Source: Tausonia pullulans
Taxonomy: Eukaryota > Basidiomycota > Tremellomycetes > Cystofilobasidiales > Mrakiaceae
NCBI GenBank assembly: GCA_951802195.1
Contig: OX637634.1
Coordinates: 496,001 to 560,000, forward strand
Direction of reading: 5' to 3'
Length of the DNA: 64,000 nucleotides
The notes under the pieces are model-generated. The model had not been told where the DNA came from and did not search any database. It saw only the letters and a program-made list of their open reading frames with translations. Shown here piece by piece: positions 1 to 11,344 of the stretch (its first letter is position 1; each line of letters starts with the position of its first letter). A program made the position numbers and the translations under genes.

Positions 1-1196
1 CAGCCATCGCGAAACGGCGTAGCGAGAGCGCCCATGGACGCGGAACTAAAAAGAAACCAAGCGATATCAAAAGAAGCACCGCGCATGAGCAATTATCTCA
101 GATCAGGAGAGAGGGAGAACAAAGGAGGAAGACTGAGTCGCGGCGAATGTAGAAGAAGCCGAGGAAGGACGCGACGAAAGTCCTCGCGGCCAAAGGTGAC
201 TTTCCGTCCCTCCCCCGCTTTGTGGGTCTTATCTCACCACGCCGCAAAACATGGCTCGGCGCTAGACAGATCGCGACAGGCCACATGCAATATATGGAGA
301 ATTGATAATGTGACTCACGAGGAAAGCTGCTGTCCTAGGGCTGGCGAGCCTCGCGACGACGACGAAGCCGATGAACGGAGATGGTCCGAGGCGTGCCGGA
401 AATGATGCGCAGCCGCGGGGCCCCTGACACCCGGGTGCGGCTGCTGCAATTGCTGGTGCATCATTGAATGCTGAGAAAAGTCGAGCGGATCCCGGGCGGC
501 ATTGAGAGAGTGTGAGCGGTTGTGTTGTTGTACATGGGTGTACGGCTGATCATAGGTCGACGGCGGCTGTGGCGCTGGAGGGGGCGGGGGTGGGAAGGCA
601 AGGCCGCCGTCCTCATTGCTGCCAGTTGGGTGACTGACGTAGATGGGGGACTGCTGGCCGGAGAAGACAGAGGGGTAGGCAGCCGAGTAGGACGAGAGAT
701 GGGTAGCAGGCGGCTGAGATGCAAACTGGGGAGGAAACGAACGCGGAGGCAAATGTTAGCTTTCGCATGCCCGATTCACTCCAGCACAATGTCAGTCGGA
801 TCGCTCGTAGCCCAGGCGCCACCTCCAAGTTGAAGATTGCAATTGACTCAGGCAAGTTGGACAGGCAATTATCCACCTGCAAAGGAAGGGAGAGTGGCGC
901 CCAAGCCAAAAGCCAAGACAGAGCAAGAGAGAGAGATGGCCACCCACCTGAAGTTCCGGGCCGCTCATCGTGCCTGGCGGAGGGCCGTAATCAAAGGGCG
1001 AGACGACAGTCCGTCCTGCACTTTCTGCCCCTCCTGAAATGGGATCGCCACCTCCTCCTCCGACACCGCCCTCGGGTCCCGCAGCCCACGACACCGGCTG
1101 AGCGGTGTCGGCCCCATTCAACGAATGGTATTCATCGGATGAGTAGCCGGCCGTCGTCGAGACGGGGAGAGAGGCGGGATGGTAGGCGTCGGCCAT
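1..1196 (-). CDS. Unidentified Pro/Gln/Ser-rich protein, partial (runs off left edge)
   Basis: This is a multi-exon minus-strand gene whose 3' end lies beyond base 1. The chosen start is the ATG at 1194-1196 (MADAYHPASLPVSTTAGYSS). Exon 1 (948-1196) ends at a GTGGGT donor. The exon at 319-725 begins after CCCCAG and ends at a GTGAGT donor (313-318). A last visible exon starts at 45 after TTTTTAG and reads SASMGALATPFRDG to the edge. Between 726 and 947 there is either one 222-base intron, or two introns (71 and 97 bases) around a 54-base exon at 823-876 (VDNCLSNLPESIAIFNLE). Both keep the frame. The roughly 230 visible residues are low complexity (Pro, Gln, Ser, His, Gly) with no domain I can name. 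Fungal transcription regulators often look like this, but that is only an inference. The unusually long upstream non-coding DNA fits a regulated gene. Confidence 0.55.
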
Positions 1197-4100
1197 GACT
1201 TGTATGGCGTCATCGAAGTCCAGAAGGAATATCGGATGGGAGGGCACACACAAAGGCGAGCGGGCAAGGGTGGCACCACCGATGGAGGAGGGAGGTAGGA
1301 AAGAGTTCAGGAAAGCAAAAGCGCAACGAAGGTTAATGTGCGATTGTCATTGTACGAGGAGCGTTGGGGATCCAAAGAATGCGAAGATGGGGGGAGGAAG
1401 GAAGGGAGACCATGGTGACGGATGGGTGGAGCGGCGGCGCAGGGAGAGGGAGCACGGTTGACGGCGAGAGCGGCGAGAGGCGAGAACGGGAGCAGAGGGT
1501 GACAGTCAGACGTCAGCATTCCCGACCCTTCAGTCCTTTTCTTTTCCTTCTTCACGTCGTATGTAGCCGAGCCAGAAGATGTGGGCCACGGGCTCTTATA
1601 CACAAGATACAAAGCCCACAAGAGCAAGCCTGGCGCCCAATCAAACTGGCGCTTGGGACGACGAACAAGCGAGCGAGCGAGCGAACGACCGCGGCAGATA
1701 GACCAACGGGATGGCTGGCGCCACGACCTCACAAAGGAGATTTGAGACTCACGTTGCAAGGCCTGGGGTTAGACTATTGAATCTCCTGGAGAGCGCAGCG
1801 ACAAGGACGACCGGGTGTGAGGGAGGCGAGGGGAATCGGACAGCGGCGGCCGGCGATGACGGAAGGTCGAGAAGCGGGAGGGAGGAGAGCGGACGACAAC
1901 GACGTAGACGGACAGGGATGACATGGGCAGACAGGGACGACCACGGTCAGCGCGAAGCTCCCTGACATGATCGACCGTGAGAAGAGAAGGGGGAGAGAGG
2001 AGCGGAATTCGTCCAGAGGAGAGGGTAAAGTGCCAAGAGGAGACCATCTCACCAAGGTCGAGGGCGAGAGCAGCAGCAGCGGGGCGAGAGCGTGCGCGCG
2101 AGGGCAAGCGTCAAGGGGCGGCCTGGTCTCGCGCCGGCTCTGGCTGACGAGCGTCGAACGAGCTGGAGGTGAGGGGGGTGGGAGGAGCTGGTCGAGGAGC
2201 TGGTCGAGGAGAAGCCTCTTGGGTCGATATGGGCAAGGCGAGGTCGAGGTAGAGGTCGGTGAGGAGGGCGAGGCGACGACCCAAAAAGAGGGGGTGGGTG
2301 GGTAGCCGGACGAAGGTCTCTCCCGCCCGCCGGCCGCACTGATCCCAACGTCGCATCCCCTTCTTCCTCTCTCTCCAGCTGCGGCCGGCCGGATGGAGCG
2401 GCTTGGCCCTGAGTATGTTCCCTATCGTGACAGCATGGGGCGGACTCGCATTTTGGCCGCTCCCAGGTAGCTCGGAAAGGAGGAGATGCGCGCGCCAGAG
2501 GCGGCCCGGGGTCGCATCGGCTGGCTGCGTGTGTATACTTCATCGGCTGTGAGATCCCACACATCCCAAGGAGGAGGCGCCAGAACAAAGCCCTCTTCCT
2601 CGCCACTCCGTCCCAAACCTCCCTGTGTATAACGACGCCCCTTTTGGTCTCTCGCTCGCCCCACCCTGCTCCGGGTCCCCGGCTAGTAGCGAACGAGCGA
2701 ACCAACGCGTGAGAAAGGGGTGCCACGAGGGCGCATTCAACGAGACGACAAGAGGGGAAGTAAGTCCAAAAGCCCAAACGACCCGGCGGTCCCGTCAGTT
2801 GCCCTCCCCGCCCCTCCTTCGGCGTCGGCCGTCCTTTGGTCCCACGCTCTGTCCTGAGAAATCATTCACGCGCTTCCCCGGGATCGATTTTGGATCTTGG
2901 CTTGTCCAATCGTCGCTCCCCTCTCCCTCCTGCTCTGCCCCCGCGTTCTCTTCCCGGGGTTTTCGGTCATCTCTCCTGAGGGACTAGCTTTGAAAAATTA
3001 TTCCCCAGTTGAGCATCTGTCTTTCCCTGAGATGGCGGACTGCCGAGCGCTTTTGGCGGCAAGCATGGAAGCACTTGTCACCCCGCAACTTCTCTCGGCA
3101 AGTCCGCGCTTCCTCGCGCTCCTCCCCGTCTCCTGGTCCCCGCCGCTCCTCCATGGGAGAAAAGGAGAGAAAACGGGCGACGATGCGAGACCTCGATAAC
3201 GAAAGTCTCTCGCCCAGGGACTTCGGTGTCGGCTGCCGGTCCGGCGGTTCCAGGTGGTTCCTTTCCCCAGCGCGCCGGAGGCGCCCGTCTATGTATCTCT
3301 CGCCGCAGTCGTTCGCCTCCAGGTGCCTCTCCTTAGTCCCTCCGTTGTGGTCAGACCGTGGTCGGCGATCCCTCGAACCGAAAGAGTGGGGCGCGCAAGA
3401 ACAGAATTAATAATCCAACAGGAGAGGAGGGAAGAGCAAAGGATCGATCAGATCACAGCTAGCTTGTATGGGTGATGCCTCTCTTTCTCTGATCTTCCTT
3501 CTTACGCTCTCCTTCCCTTCCTCATGTTCCTGTCACTCCGTCGGCGAACGGAATCGCACAGAACACACGATCGACCGGCCAATTCGTGGACGCATGCTTG
3601 ACTTTTTCGCGGGAGCCAAACAGGTGTCAGTTGGCGCCATCTCTTTCGCTCAAGCGTTCTTTCTCCCTCAATCTCTTCCTCCTCCCTTATCTGGTCTTTG
3701 TGCCCGCCACGATCGCTCTCCCAGGTCTTACCTTCCCTGACTTCGGGGTTTGAGTACCCGGTCTATGCTCGTTCTTCCAAGACGCCACGAGGGTTTCCTA
3801 TGTGGCTTCCTCCCTCCCTGGATCTGGGGCACCTCTCTCTCTCGACTGGAAACCTCTCTTTCTCTCTCTCCCTTTGACCAGTGACATCTACGATAACGTC
3901 CTTGGCGCTCCCGGGACAAGGTTGTTGATGATGCTGCCAATAAAAGTGATGCCGTCGAAATGATCCCAGCGTCTTTCTTTGTGCTTCCTTCCGGCCTCCG
4001 TCATCCATCTCGAGCTTGCGTGCTTGCATGAAAGTGTTCTGACACAATGCTCCTTGTCGTTCTCTCCGCCGATCCGGCAGTCTCCTCAACGCGCACATAT

Positions 4101-5137
4101 ACGCGATACGATGTCTCACCAGCGATAGCAAGCTGCGAGGCTCTCTTGTACATACATGGTCCTGGTGACTCTGGCTCTGGCTCAGCCATCTGCTGGATTC
4201 TATCTTTCTTGGCGACTGCCTCAGTTTTCTCCGTCCGCTAAAACCCCGCCTGGCATTGGCGTTGGCGGTCGACGAACCAGCCCGGTCGTAGTATGCTAAG
4301 TATTCCACGCTGACCCTCGTTCTTCACCCTTGGCCGACCCCGGTAGCGAGCGAGACCAAAAGCGAACACTTCGGCCCCCAGAGCAGCCGACGACGACCCG
4401 CTCGGCCGGTTGTGGCGGGCGGACCTTTTGGGGACGCCGCTCCTCTGAGCTTCCCAACGGGTGGCTGCTGATAGGGTCTTTCCGGTTCTATTTTTTGTTA
4501 TCAAATAATCTATCTAGCTCTCATCTGCAGAGGCTTAGGACGTTCTGAGGGCGATGGTATCTTTGCGTGCACGACAGAAGCCTGTCCCTTTGGGATCTCA
4601 AGTCGATCGACGAGCGAAAGACCACACTAGATGCCATGCCGCCGCCCTTCCCGCGTGCGGTCCCCCCCCCCCCCCACTATCCTCCTCTCCTTGTCCTTTA
4701 CCTCCCTCCGTCCCTAGCTCCATTCATCTTCCTAGCAGTAGTCTCGTCGACCCCCGTGCTAGTCGGTAGCATCTCCCACCAGTAGCGTCAGCCAATCAAT
4801 ATGCAACAGGCTCCGCCCCCCTCCAGGCTAACCCCCCCCCCCGCCCAGGTGAGAAATGGCCCCCATAGCGAGAGCTACAGCGAGGGTGCCCGCCGGGGCG
4901 ATGGAGATGGCGATTCGGGAGGAGGTCGTCACCCCTGGCGTACTGTCAGTGCTCCTGGCTGGCCTGCTGGGAACGAACAAGTCTAAAGGAGGGAGGGGAC
5001 CGGTTCATTTTATTCTTCTTCTTTCTCTTTCGTCGAACAAAACTACGTAAAAACGGAACAGACAAGAGAGAGGGGGATTGGCGAAGTGAGAGAGAGGGAA
5101 GATGAGATTGGATCAAGCGCGAGCCTTTCCCCCGTCT
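1197..5137. other. Long non-coding stretch with a base-composition switch near 2.4-2.8 kb
   Basis: No convincing conserved protein is seen over about 3.9 kb, which is unusual in this compact window. From about 1250 to 2300 the plus strand is purine-rich (GA). From about 2780 to 4500 it is pyrimidine-rich (CT). CT-rich sense strands are typical of promoters and 5' leaders elsewhere in this window, so the pattern looks like a divergent promoter: leftward for the gene at 1-1196 and rightward for an unresolved plus-strand transcript. Simple repeats: (GAGC)n at about 1669-1687, a 12-base unit repeated about 2.5 times at 2182-2211, a run of 14 C at 4662-4675 and a run of 11 C at 4832-4842. The open frames here are arginine- or proline-rich composition artefacts, apart from the possible exons noted at 4578-4986. 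Confidence 0.5.
4578..4986 (+). other. Possible last exons of an unresolved plus-strand gene
   Basis: There are two candidate exons. The first (about 4578-4659) follows ACGACAG and reads SLSLWDLKSIDERKTTLDAM then PPPFPRA. The second (4849-4986) follows a good intron end, with a GGCTAAC branch site, an 11-base C tract and GCCCAG. It reads VRNGPHSESYSEGARR and ends in a stop at 4984-4986. If the first exon stops before the GT at 4660-4661, the phases agree. The CT-rich plus strand from 2.8 kb onward fits rightward transcription converging on SEC31. I could not find a start codon or further upstream exons, and I recognise no family. It could be a non-coding transcript or chance. Confidence 0.2.
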
Positions 5138-8100
5138 TTACTGAGGTGGCTGCATCGCGATGCTCATAAGCAGCTTGAGCGACGTGACGGCCGGGAGGAG
5201 GCCGTCGAACTGCGTGTTGGCGATCATAGCGAGGACTGGCGCGAGTCGAGTCGAGGATCAGTTTTCGGCTCCCACGAAAAAGGCAGAAGAACCATGGCTT
5301 GGATACGCACGGAAAGGGTACGCCTCGTCGAGCCGACGGTTCTCCATCGCCTGAGCGACGGTCCTCAGCTTGTCCGAGAGGTCCGCGGAGACCTCACTGT
5401 TGTTCAGCCGGTCGTAGAGGAGCTCGAGCTTGGCGGGAATCCGGGTGAGCTCGTTGGCAATCTGGGGCTATAATAGGGGCAGTTCGTCAGAAAAAGGAGC
5501 AAAGGAAGAATGGAAGTGGCAGAAGGAGGGAGACCAACGTTGGGGGGCGGCAGCGACCGAACATGGTCAAAGAGGAACTGAATCTGCTCAAAGATCGGCA
5601 GGTCCTCATCCTTGATGTGACTCCTGTCGCCCGCGGGGTGCCTAGGCGGGGGGGCCGGCGCCGCAGGGGCCATCGGAGGAGGGGGCGCTACGGCAGCAGC
5701 GAGGGGCGGAGCGCGAGTATTGGCGGCTGGGCTCAGCGTCGACGAGCGAGGGGGAGGCGGCGCGTACGCCGAGGACGACGTCGAGGGAGAGCGAGCGGCG
5801 GCAGCGGCCATGTTGGCGGACGGGAGACGAGGAGGCTGCTGCGAGGGAGAGAGGACGCGGCCGGGAGGACCGAGGGGAGAGGCCGTCCGGACCGGAGGGG
5901 CAGCTCCACGAGTAGGAGGCGCGACGGCGCGAGGAGGAGGGGGAGCAGTGGCAGCCGGAGGAGGGGGAGGAGGGGGGGCAGCACCACGAGGAGGAGGCGC
6001 GACTCCACTGCGAGAGCCAGCGCGAGAAGAGCCGCTCTGGGGAGGAGGAGGGAAGAAGGATCCCTGCTGCTGGTGGCCAAGCTGGCCCTGCGGGGGCGAC
6101 ATGAGGCCGGCGCCGCCCTGAGGAGGAGGAGGCGTCATCGATCCGGACGAGTTGGGGAACGGCGATGTGATGGGCGGCGGCTTGGCTCCAGCAAGGGCCG
6201 AACTCGGACGAGATCCCGCACCAGGGGCGACCTTCGCCGCAGGAGGGTCGTTCCAACCGGGGATGTCGCGACGCTGAGCGGCAGGGATCGGCGGAGGAGC
6301 TGTGGAGAGGCCACGAGGAGGAGGGGGCGGGAGGGCCGCCGAGCCGCGCTGCTGGGGCGGCTGGCTGAACCCGTATGGCGCGCCGTACTGGTTGTTGGCG
6401 TTTGGAATGCCGCCGGTAGGCACCGACGAGGCTGGGACACCGTACTTGGACGCCTGACTGCCGACGGCTCCCAAAGACGGAGCGTGAGGGGCGGTATCGT
6501 TGAAGGCGGCGTTCGTCTTGGGAACACCGTAGGGCTGGGCAGCCGACGCAGCGACCGTGTCGTACGGGGTGTACGACGACGTCGAGGAAGGGGGAGGAGG
6601 CGGCGCAGCAGCAGCGACAGGCGCGGCGGCCGGAGTAGCAGCAGCTGGGACCGAGTAGACACCGTACGGTCCAGAGGTGGGAGCACTTGGGACTGCAACG
6701 CCACCGTAGACCCCCGTCTTCGGGGCAGCAGCAGCACCGCGGGTTCCTCCCACAGTGGGCTTGGAGCCCGAGGGGGTAACCGCCGACAGCGACGAGCCCG
6801 ATGAAAGGCCGAGAAAGCGGTCGCGAGCATAGTCGCGGCCTACGGCACCGTCGCACCGGAATTCGGCCGGGGTAAGACCGATGTAGCGCTTGGCGGGTCC
6901 GACGAGTCCCTGAGTGGCGAGAAGGTCGGCGTACTCAAAGTACCGCTCGTAGAGCGAGGCGAGCTTGTAGGTCCTCGCGCCGGCAGACGCGATCTGCTCC
7001 GAGGTCGTCGTCGCGAGGTCGCGGTCAACATAGCCTGTGGCGGACTGGAAGACAGCGACTTTCTCGATGAACGACTGGAGCGCGCGGGCGTGGGCCGAGT
7101 AGCGGGCCAGGCCCGACCCGCCAGTGGCAACAGCGGCATCCTCCTCCTCGCGCATCTCGTCGGCCCAGATGGAGACCACCTTCTCAAGCTTGCGAGCGGC
7201 GAGATAGCAGAGCGTCGCGTTCTTGCGATACTCCTTCGACTTGGCCTGGGCGTCTTCGCCCTCAGCGACGGCCGAGACGCGGTACTGGTGCTCGAGCCGC
7301 TGACCGAGCTGCTCGGCCAGCGAGTTGAACTCTTGCTCCTTGGCAAATGTGCAGAGAACGACAAAAATCTCCTGCCACTCGGACAGGTCCGCGTTTTGAA
7401 CGATGTCACTCAAGTCGTCCGAGACGATCGACTGGAAGAGCCGGAGATACGGGAGGGCCGATGTCCGGCGCTCAAAGTACGTCTTCTGCGTCCGGTGGAG
7501 GAGGTCCTCCCCACCGCGGACGGCCAACAGGATGGCGTCGGCGAACCGGTTGGCCGAGAGGCAGAGCGAGACAGCCGACTCAAAGTCGCCGAGGACAAGC
7601 GCCCGGGTGAGGAGTCGGTCGACTTCGCTCTCGCCAACAGGGTAGATCTTGAACGTCGCCGCGCCGCCGGCGACGTCCTCCACGTTGACATCCGAGCCGG
7701 CGATCGAGATCGACGACGCCCCCGAGCCGAGCGTCGCGGCGACCGAGGCCTCGCCTCCCTGCGGGTGGTGAGGGACAAGCACGTGATCCGGTAGAGCCGA
7801 GCGAAGGGCACCAAGGGACGAGAAGACATCAGCGCCGTTCTCGATCTGAGGAGTGCCGGCGCCTCCCTCGTCGCCAAAGAGGCTCGGAGGGGCCGTCGTC
7901 GCCTCCGACTCGACCTCCTCGGTCTGCTTCGTCGCGTCCGAGAGGCCGCTGGCGCTGAACTCGGAGTTGGTCTGATCAGCGGCAACCGACGCAGCCGAGC
8001 TCGGAGCAGGCACGGTCGAGGAGGCCTCATCGGCAGAAGCGGGGACGGTGATGCTCGTCTTGGGCTCCTCGGACGACGGTGCAGTCACCTCCGGGTTCGG

Positions 8101-10445
8101 GTTCGCGGCCTTGAACGACTCAATGGCACTCGAGACCTTGGCGGCGACCTCTTCCTTAGAGAAGCCGAGCAGGGTGACGAGTTCGCCGCGCGAGTTGGCA
8201 TCAAAGAGCGAGGAGAGTGCCTTCCAGGCGGCAGCGTCCCCGCCCGCGGCAGCTCCCAAAGCGGCGGCCCGTTCATCGCAGAACGCGCCGAGGGCTGTTT
8301 TGTCTCCAGCGGCCTTTTCGAGCTTGTTAACACGTTCAAGGAGCTCGACCTCGGTCGCAACCGTGCGAAGGTGGACAGTGGCGCTTTGGGTGCGGCCGTT
8401 GGCGGCAGGGAGGTTGCTCGTTGAGGCGAGGACACCTCCGTATCCAAAGGTTGCCGACGTCGGTCGGCGAAGCCAGCGCGGAGGCTGCTTGAGTGAGACG
8501 CCTGGGGTCGCCGAGCCGAGGTTGTCAAAGAAATCCGCCGAGTTCGACGCCGAAGGAGCCTCGGCCGGAGCGGATTCGGACGCAGTTGACTGAAGCGAGT
8601 TGACGGAGATCTTGCCGTCGAATGATGCGGTGGCCAAGATGTCCGGGTTGCGCGGGTTCCACGAGGTCTGGAACGACCAGTTGTTGCTGGGGGGGAGCTG
8701 CGATGGATGACAAAGGCAGGCATCAGACACCTTTCTACTCGTCTGCCCCCCACAGCTGCTCGCCCGCTCACCTCGCCAAGGATTTCGGCGCTCTGGGGAT
8801 TCCAGAGGATCGTCCGGTTATCCTTGCCACATGAGAGGAGGAGGTCCGGGTCCTGCTTGCACCACGAGACGGAGAGGATGCCCTTGTCATGTCCTGTGAG
8901 GATGCGCTCGGGGGCGAGCGAGTTGCGGAGATCCCAGACCATAATGATCGGCGAGTTGTCATCCTCAGACGCAGTGATGACCGACATGGGCTGTGGACGG
9001 GGCGTCATCAGTGATCAGCCACGGGGGATCTGACGCAGCGGGGAAGCAGGACATCAGGCTCACGTTCTCAGGGTGCCAACAGACACTGCTCATGCTCGCC
9101 CGGCTGCCCGACGCGCCACCGAAGGGGCCGCCGGCAGATCCGCTCGGTCCGCTGTACTGCAGGGTCCGGATCTGGGTCTTCTTGCGGAGATCCCATATGA
9201 TGGTGTAGCCCGTGGAGAGCGACGACGCGAGGATGTACTCAGCCTGGGCGTTCCAGGCGAGCGAAGTAACGTCACCTGGCTTGGAAGCCGTCGATCCAGG
9301 GGTGTAATGCACGGAGGAGGATGAGATGGTGGACATGTCCCAGATAAAGATCTGAAGAAAGAGGAGGAAAGAGACATGACGAGGCTTGATGAGTTTGGCT
9401 CGCATGCCAGCAAGAGCTAGAGAAGGGACGCACCTCGCCTTCGCTGGACCCCGAAGCAAGGAGCTGCTTCTTGCCAGAGTTAAAGTCGAGCCCCCGCACG
9501 GGGCCCTTGTGTCGCGTTGCTGAGAAGATGGTCGAGTCGGTAGCGCTAGAGTTGGCAGAGGAGGAGCCAGGTAGACAGGCAGGTAGGTAGGCAAGAGGAA
9601 GGGAGGGGGAAGGCGAAGGGCCGAGCGCGAGGGAAACCAAGGTTGAGATTCAGCTCCTGCGCTTGCGATCTTGAGAGCTCTCGTCTCAAGAACCTGCAGG
9701 ACGGCAACGTACTTGGCTCCAGCGAGTATCTTGTCCGGGTCGTAGATGGAGAGCTCTCCAGTTTCCATACCGGCGGCGAGAAGACCCCGTGGCCGGTCCT
9801 TGAAGGGCGAACCCCAGGCAAGGCGGTTGAACCTGGCAAGCGGACGGCGTCATCAGTGCTGATTCGTGCACGGGGAATATCACGTCAAGTGAGATGAAGA
9901 GAGAGATAGAACACGAAATAGCCGCCAAGACGACGATGTCGAGGTGTATCCCGAGAGAGAGAGACAGAGAGGGAAGCCAGCGTGCAAGCGAGACGCGGCG
10001 ACCCCCCCCCCGAGCCGTCATCGCGCGATGCTGGCACACTGCAGCTGTCCGCGGGAAATGGGGGCATGGCCAGAAGCCAAGGGCAGATGCGAGTCGCGTG
10101 CTGGACTCATCCAACTCGAGAGACGCCAGCCAGTAAGAAGGAGAGAACAGCCTCGACTCACTTGGACCCGACGTTGAAGCCTCCCTTAGGCTGGAGGCCA
10201 TCGGAGCCCTCCTCCGGGAGCTCGAATCCCCCGTCCTCGACGACAACGTTGGGCTTGGAGCTCGAAGAGGCTCCGGAGGGGGCGCCGTCCTCTGGGTAGA
10301 CCTCCCAGAGCTCGAGCTTGCCGTCGGAGGAGAAGGACTCGTCGAGAGCGCCGGCGGCGGTTCCGCTGGCGAGGAGCGGGAGCGAGCGGGCGGACTGGCC
10401 CCAGGCGAAGATGCCCGTGCGGGGGATATCGACGATCTTCGTCAT
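5138..10445 (-). CDS. SEC31: COPII coat outer-cage subunit Sec31
   Basis: Sec31 forms, with Sec13, the outer cage of COPII vesicles budding from the ER. Eight exons: 10162-10445, 9713-9832, 9434-9545, 9064-9351, 8772-8990, 5539-8697, 5311-5467 and 5138-5235. They join in phase to 1478 codons, close to the usual 1200-1300 residues plus extra low complexity. The N terminus [17 protein letters not shown] matches the family start. Several WD40 blades follow (for example [19 protein letters not shown] and [16 protein letters not shown]), then the alpha-solenoid ([20 protein letters not shown]). A long Pro/Ala-rich linker comes next, the part that contacts Sec23 in the family. The C-terminal helical domain spans the last two small introns and ends [11 protein letters not shown]. 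The five 5' introns cut the WD40 region, while the remainder is mostly one large exon. The gene diverges from the PIL1-like gene. Confidence 0.95.
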
Positions 10446-11344
10446 GAACGGATGGGGGGAGGGAAGGGGGGGTGATGGGGGAAGGGGGGGCTGGTTGGTG
10501 GTTGGACGGAGACGAGGGACGAGAGGGCAAGGCAAGAGCGGTGAGATGAGGGACGAGACGAGACCCCTAGAAGCGAGCCAGCGCGAACCGCCGCGTCGGC
10601 CGCTCCCTCTGCCCTCGCCCGTCTCGCCTCTCGTTGCGATGGGTTTCTATGTCAGCCCTGCCGCTTGGCCTCGGTTGGCATGGGCAAACACGCCGTGCTA
10701 GGCTCCCCCCGTCTTGTGCGATGGGGCTGTAAGCGCTTCCTCCTCCGTCGGCTTTTCTTCTCGTGTCGTGGACATGCCATCCGCAGCTTGTTCCTCCCCT
10801 GGCGTGCATTCCGTACTTTTAATCGACCACACGATGTCGCCGACAATCTGTCAGGAAGCACATTTCCAGCCAGCTTCTAACGACACTGCGATCCAACCAA
10901 ACATCGAGAGATCGGATCGCGAGCGTGCGGCAGAGGGCCGTCAGAGGTAGGTGGACAGCTTGTCGGTGGCATCTGGCTTCGTCAACGGCGACAATCTACA
11001 GCTGTCCCGAAAGAACCACTCGACAGATGAGCCCTGTGGCGACACCTCTGCTGTGCCCTCACAGTCCCAGGCCCACGTCTCGCTGCCGAGCATCGGCCCC
11101 TGGCAAGCAACCTGGCCAAGCTCCGCCCTTCTCCGACTCCTTGGACATCCCCGCTCTCTCGGCATTCAGCTCCTGACAACCAACGACGAGCTAAGAACCC
11201 ATCAAGTCAACGACGACGGTGTCGACGCCGGCTCGACTCGCATTGCATGCCCGACGGGCTCATGGGCGATACGGCGAACCTGCAGGACCGACGTCATTGC
11301 AACTCCTCGATCACAGCGGAGGAAAAAGAGTCTGAGATTCTGAG
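10446..11344. promoter_or_regulatory. Divergent promoter region between SEC31 and the PIL1-like gene
   Basis: About 900 bases separate the two opposite start codons. No plausible exon is visible. I see no clear TATA box or named operator, so only its position identifies it as a bidirectional control region. Confidence 0.5.

Noticed and set aside
1195-2305. Several overlapping plus-strand frames rich in Arg/Glu/Gly
   Set aside because: They come from a GA-rich strand that reads as CT-rich leader or promoter DNA for the minus-strand gene, and contain no domain.
2049-2777. 242-codon minus-strand frame
   Set aside because: It is composition-driven (Arg/Pro/Ser), has no resemblance to a family and no clean junction to the gene at 1-1196.
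5563-6804. 413-codon plus-strand frame rich in Arg and Gly
   Set aside because: It is antisense to the Pro/Ala-rich linker of SEC31. GC-rich repeats make all frames open, and the protein has no domain.
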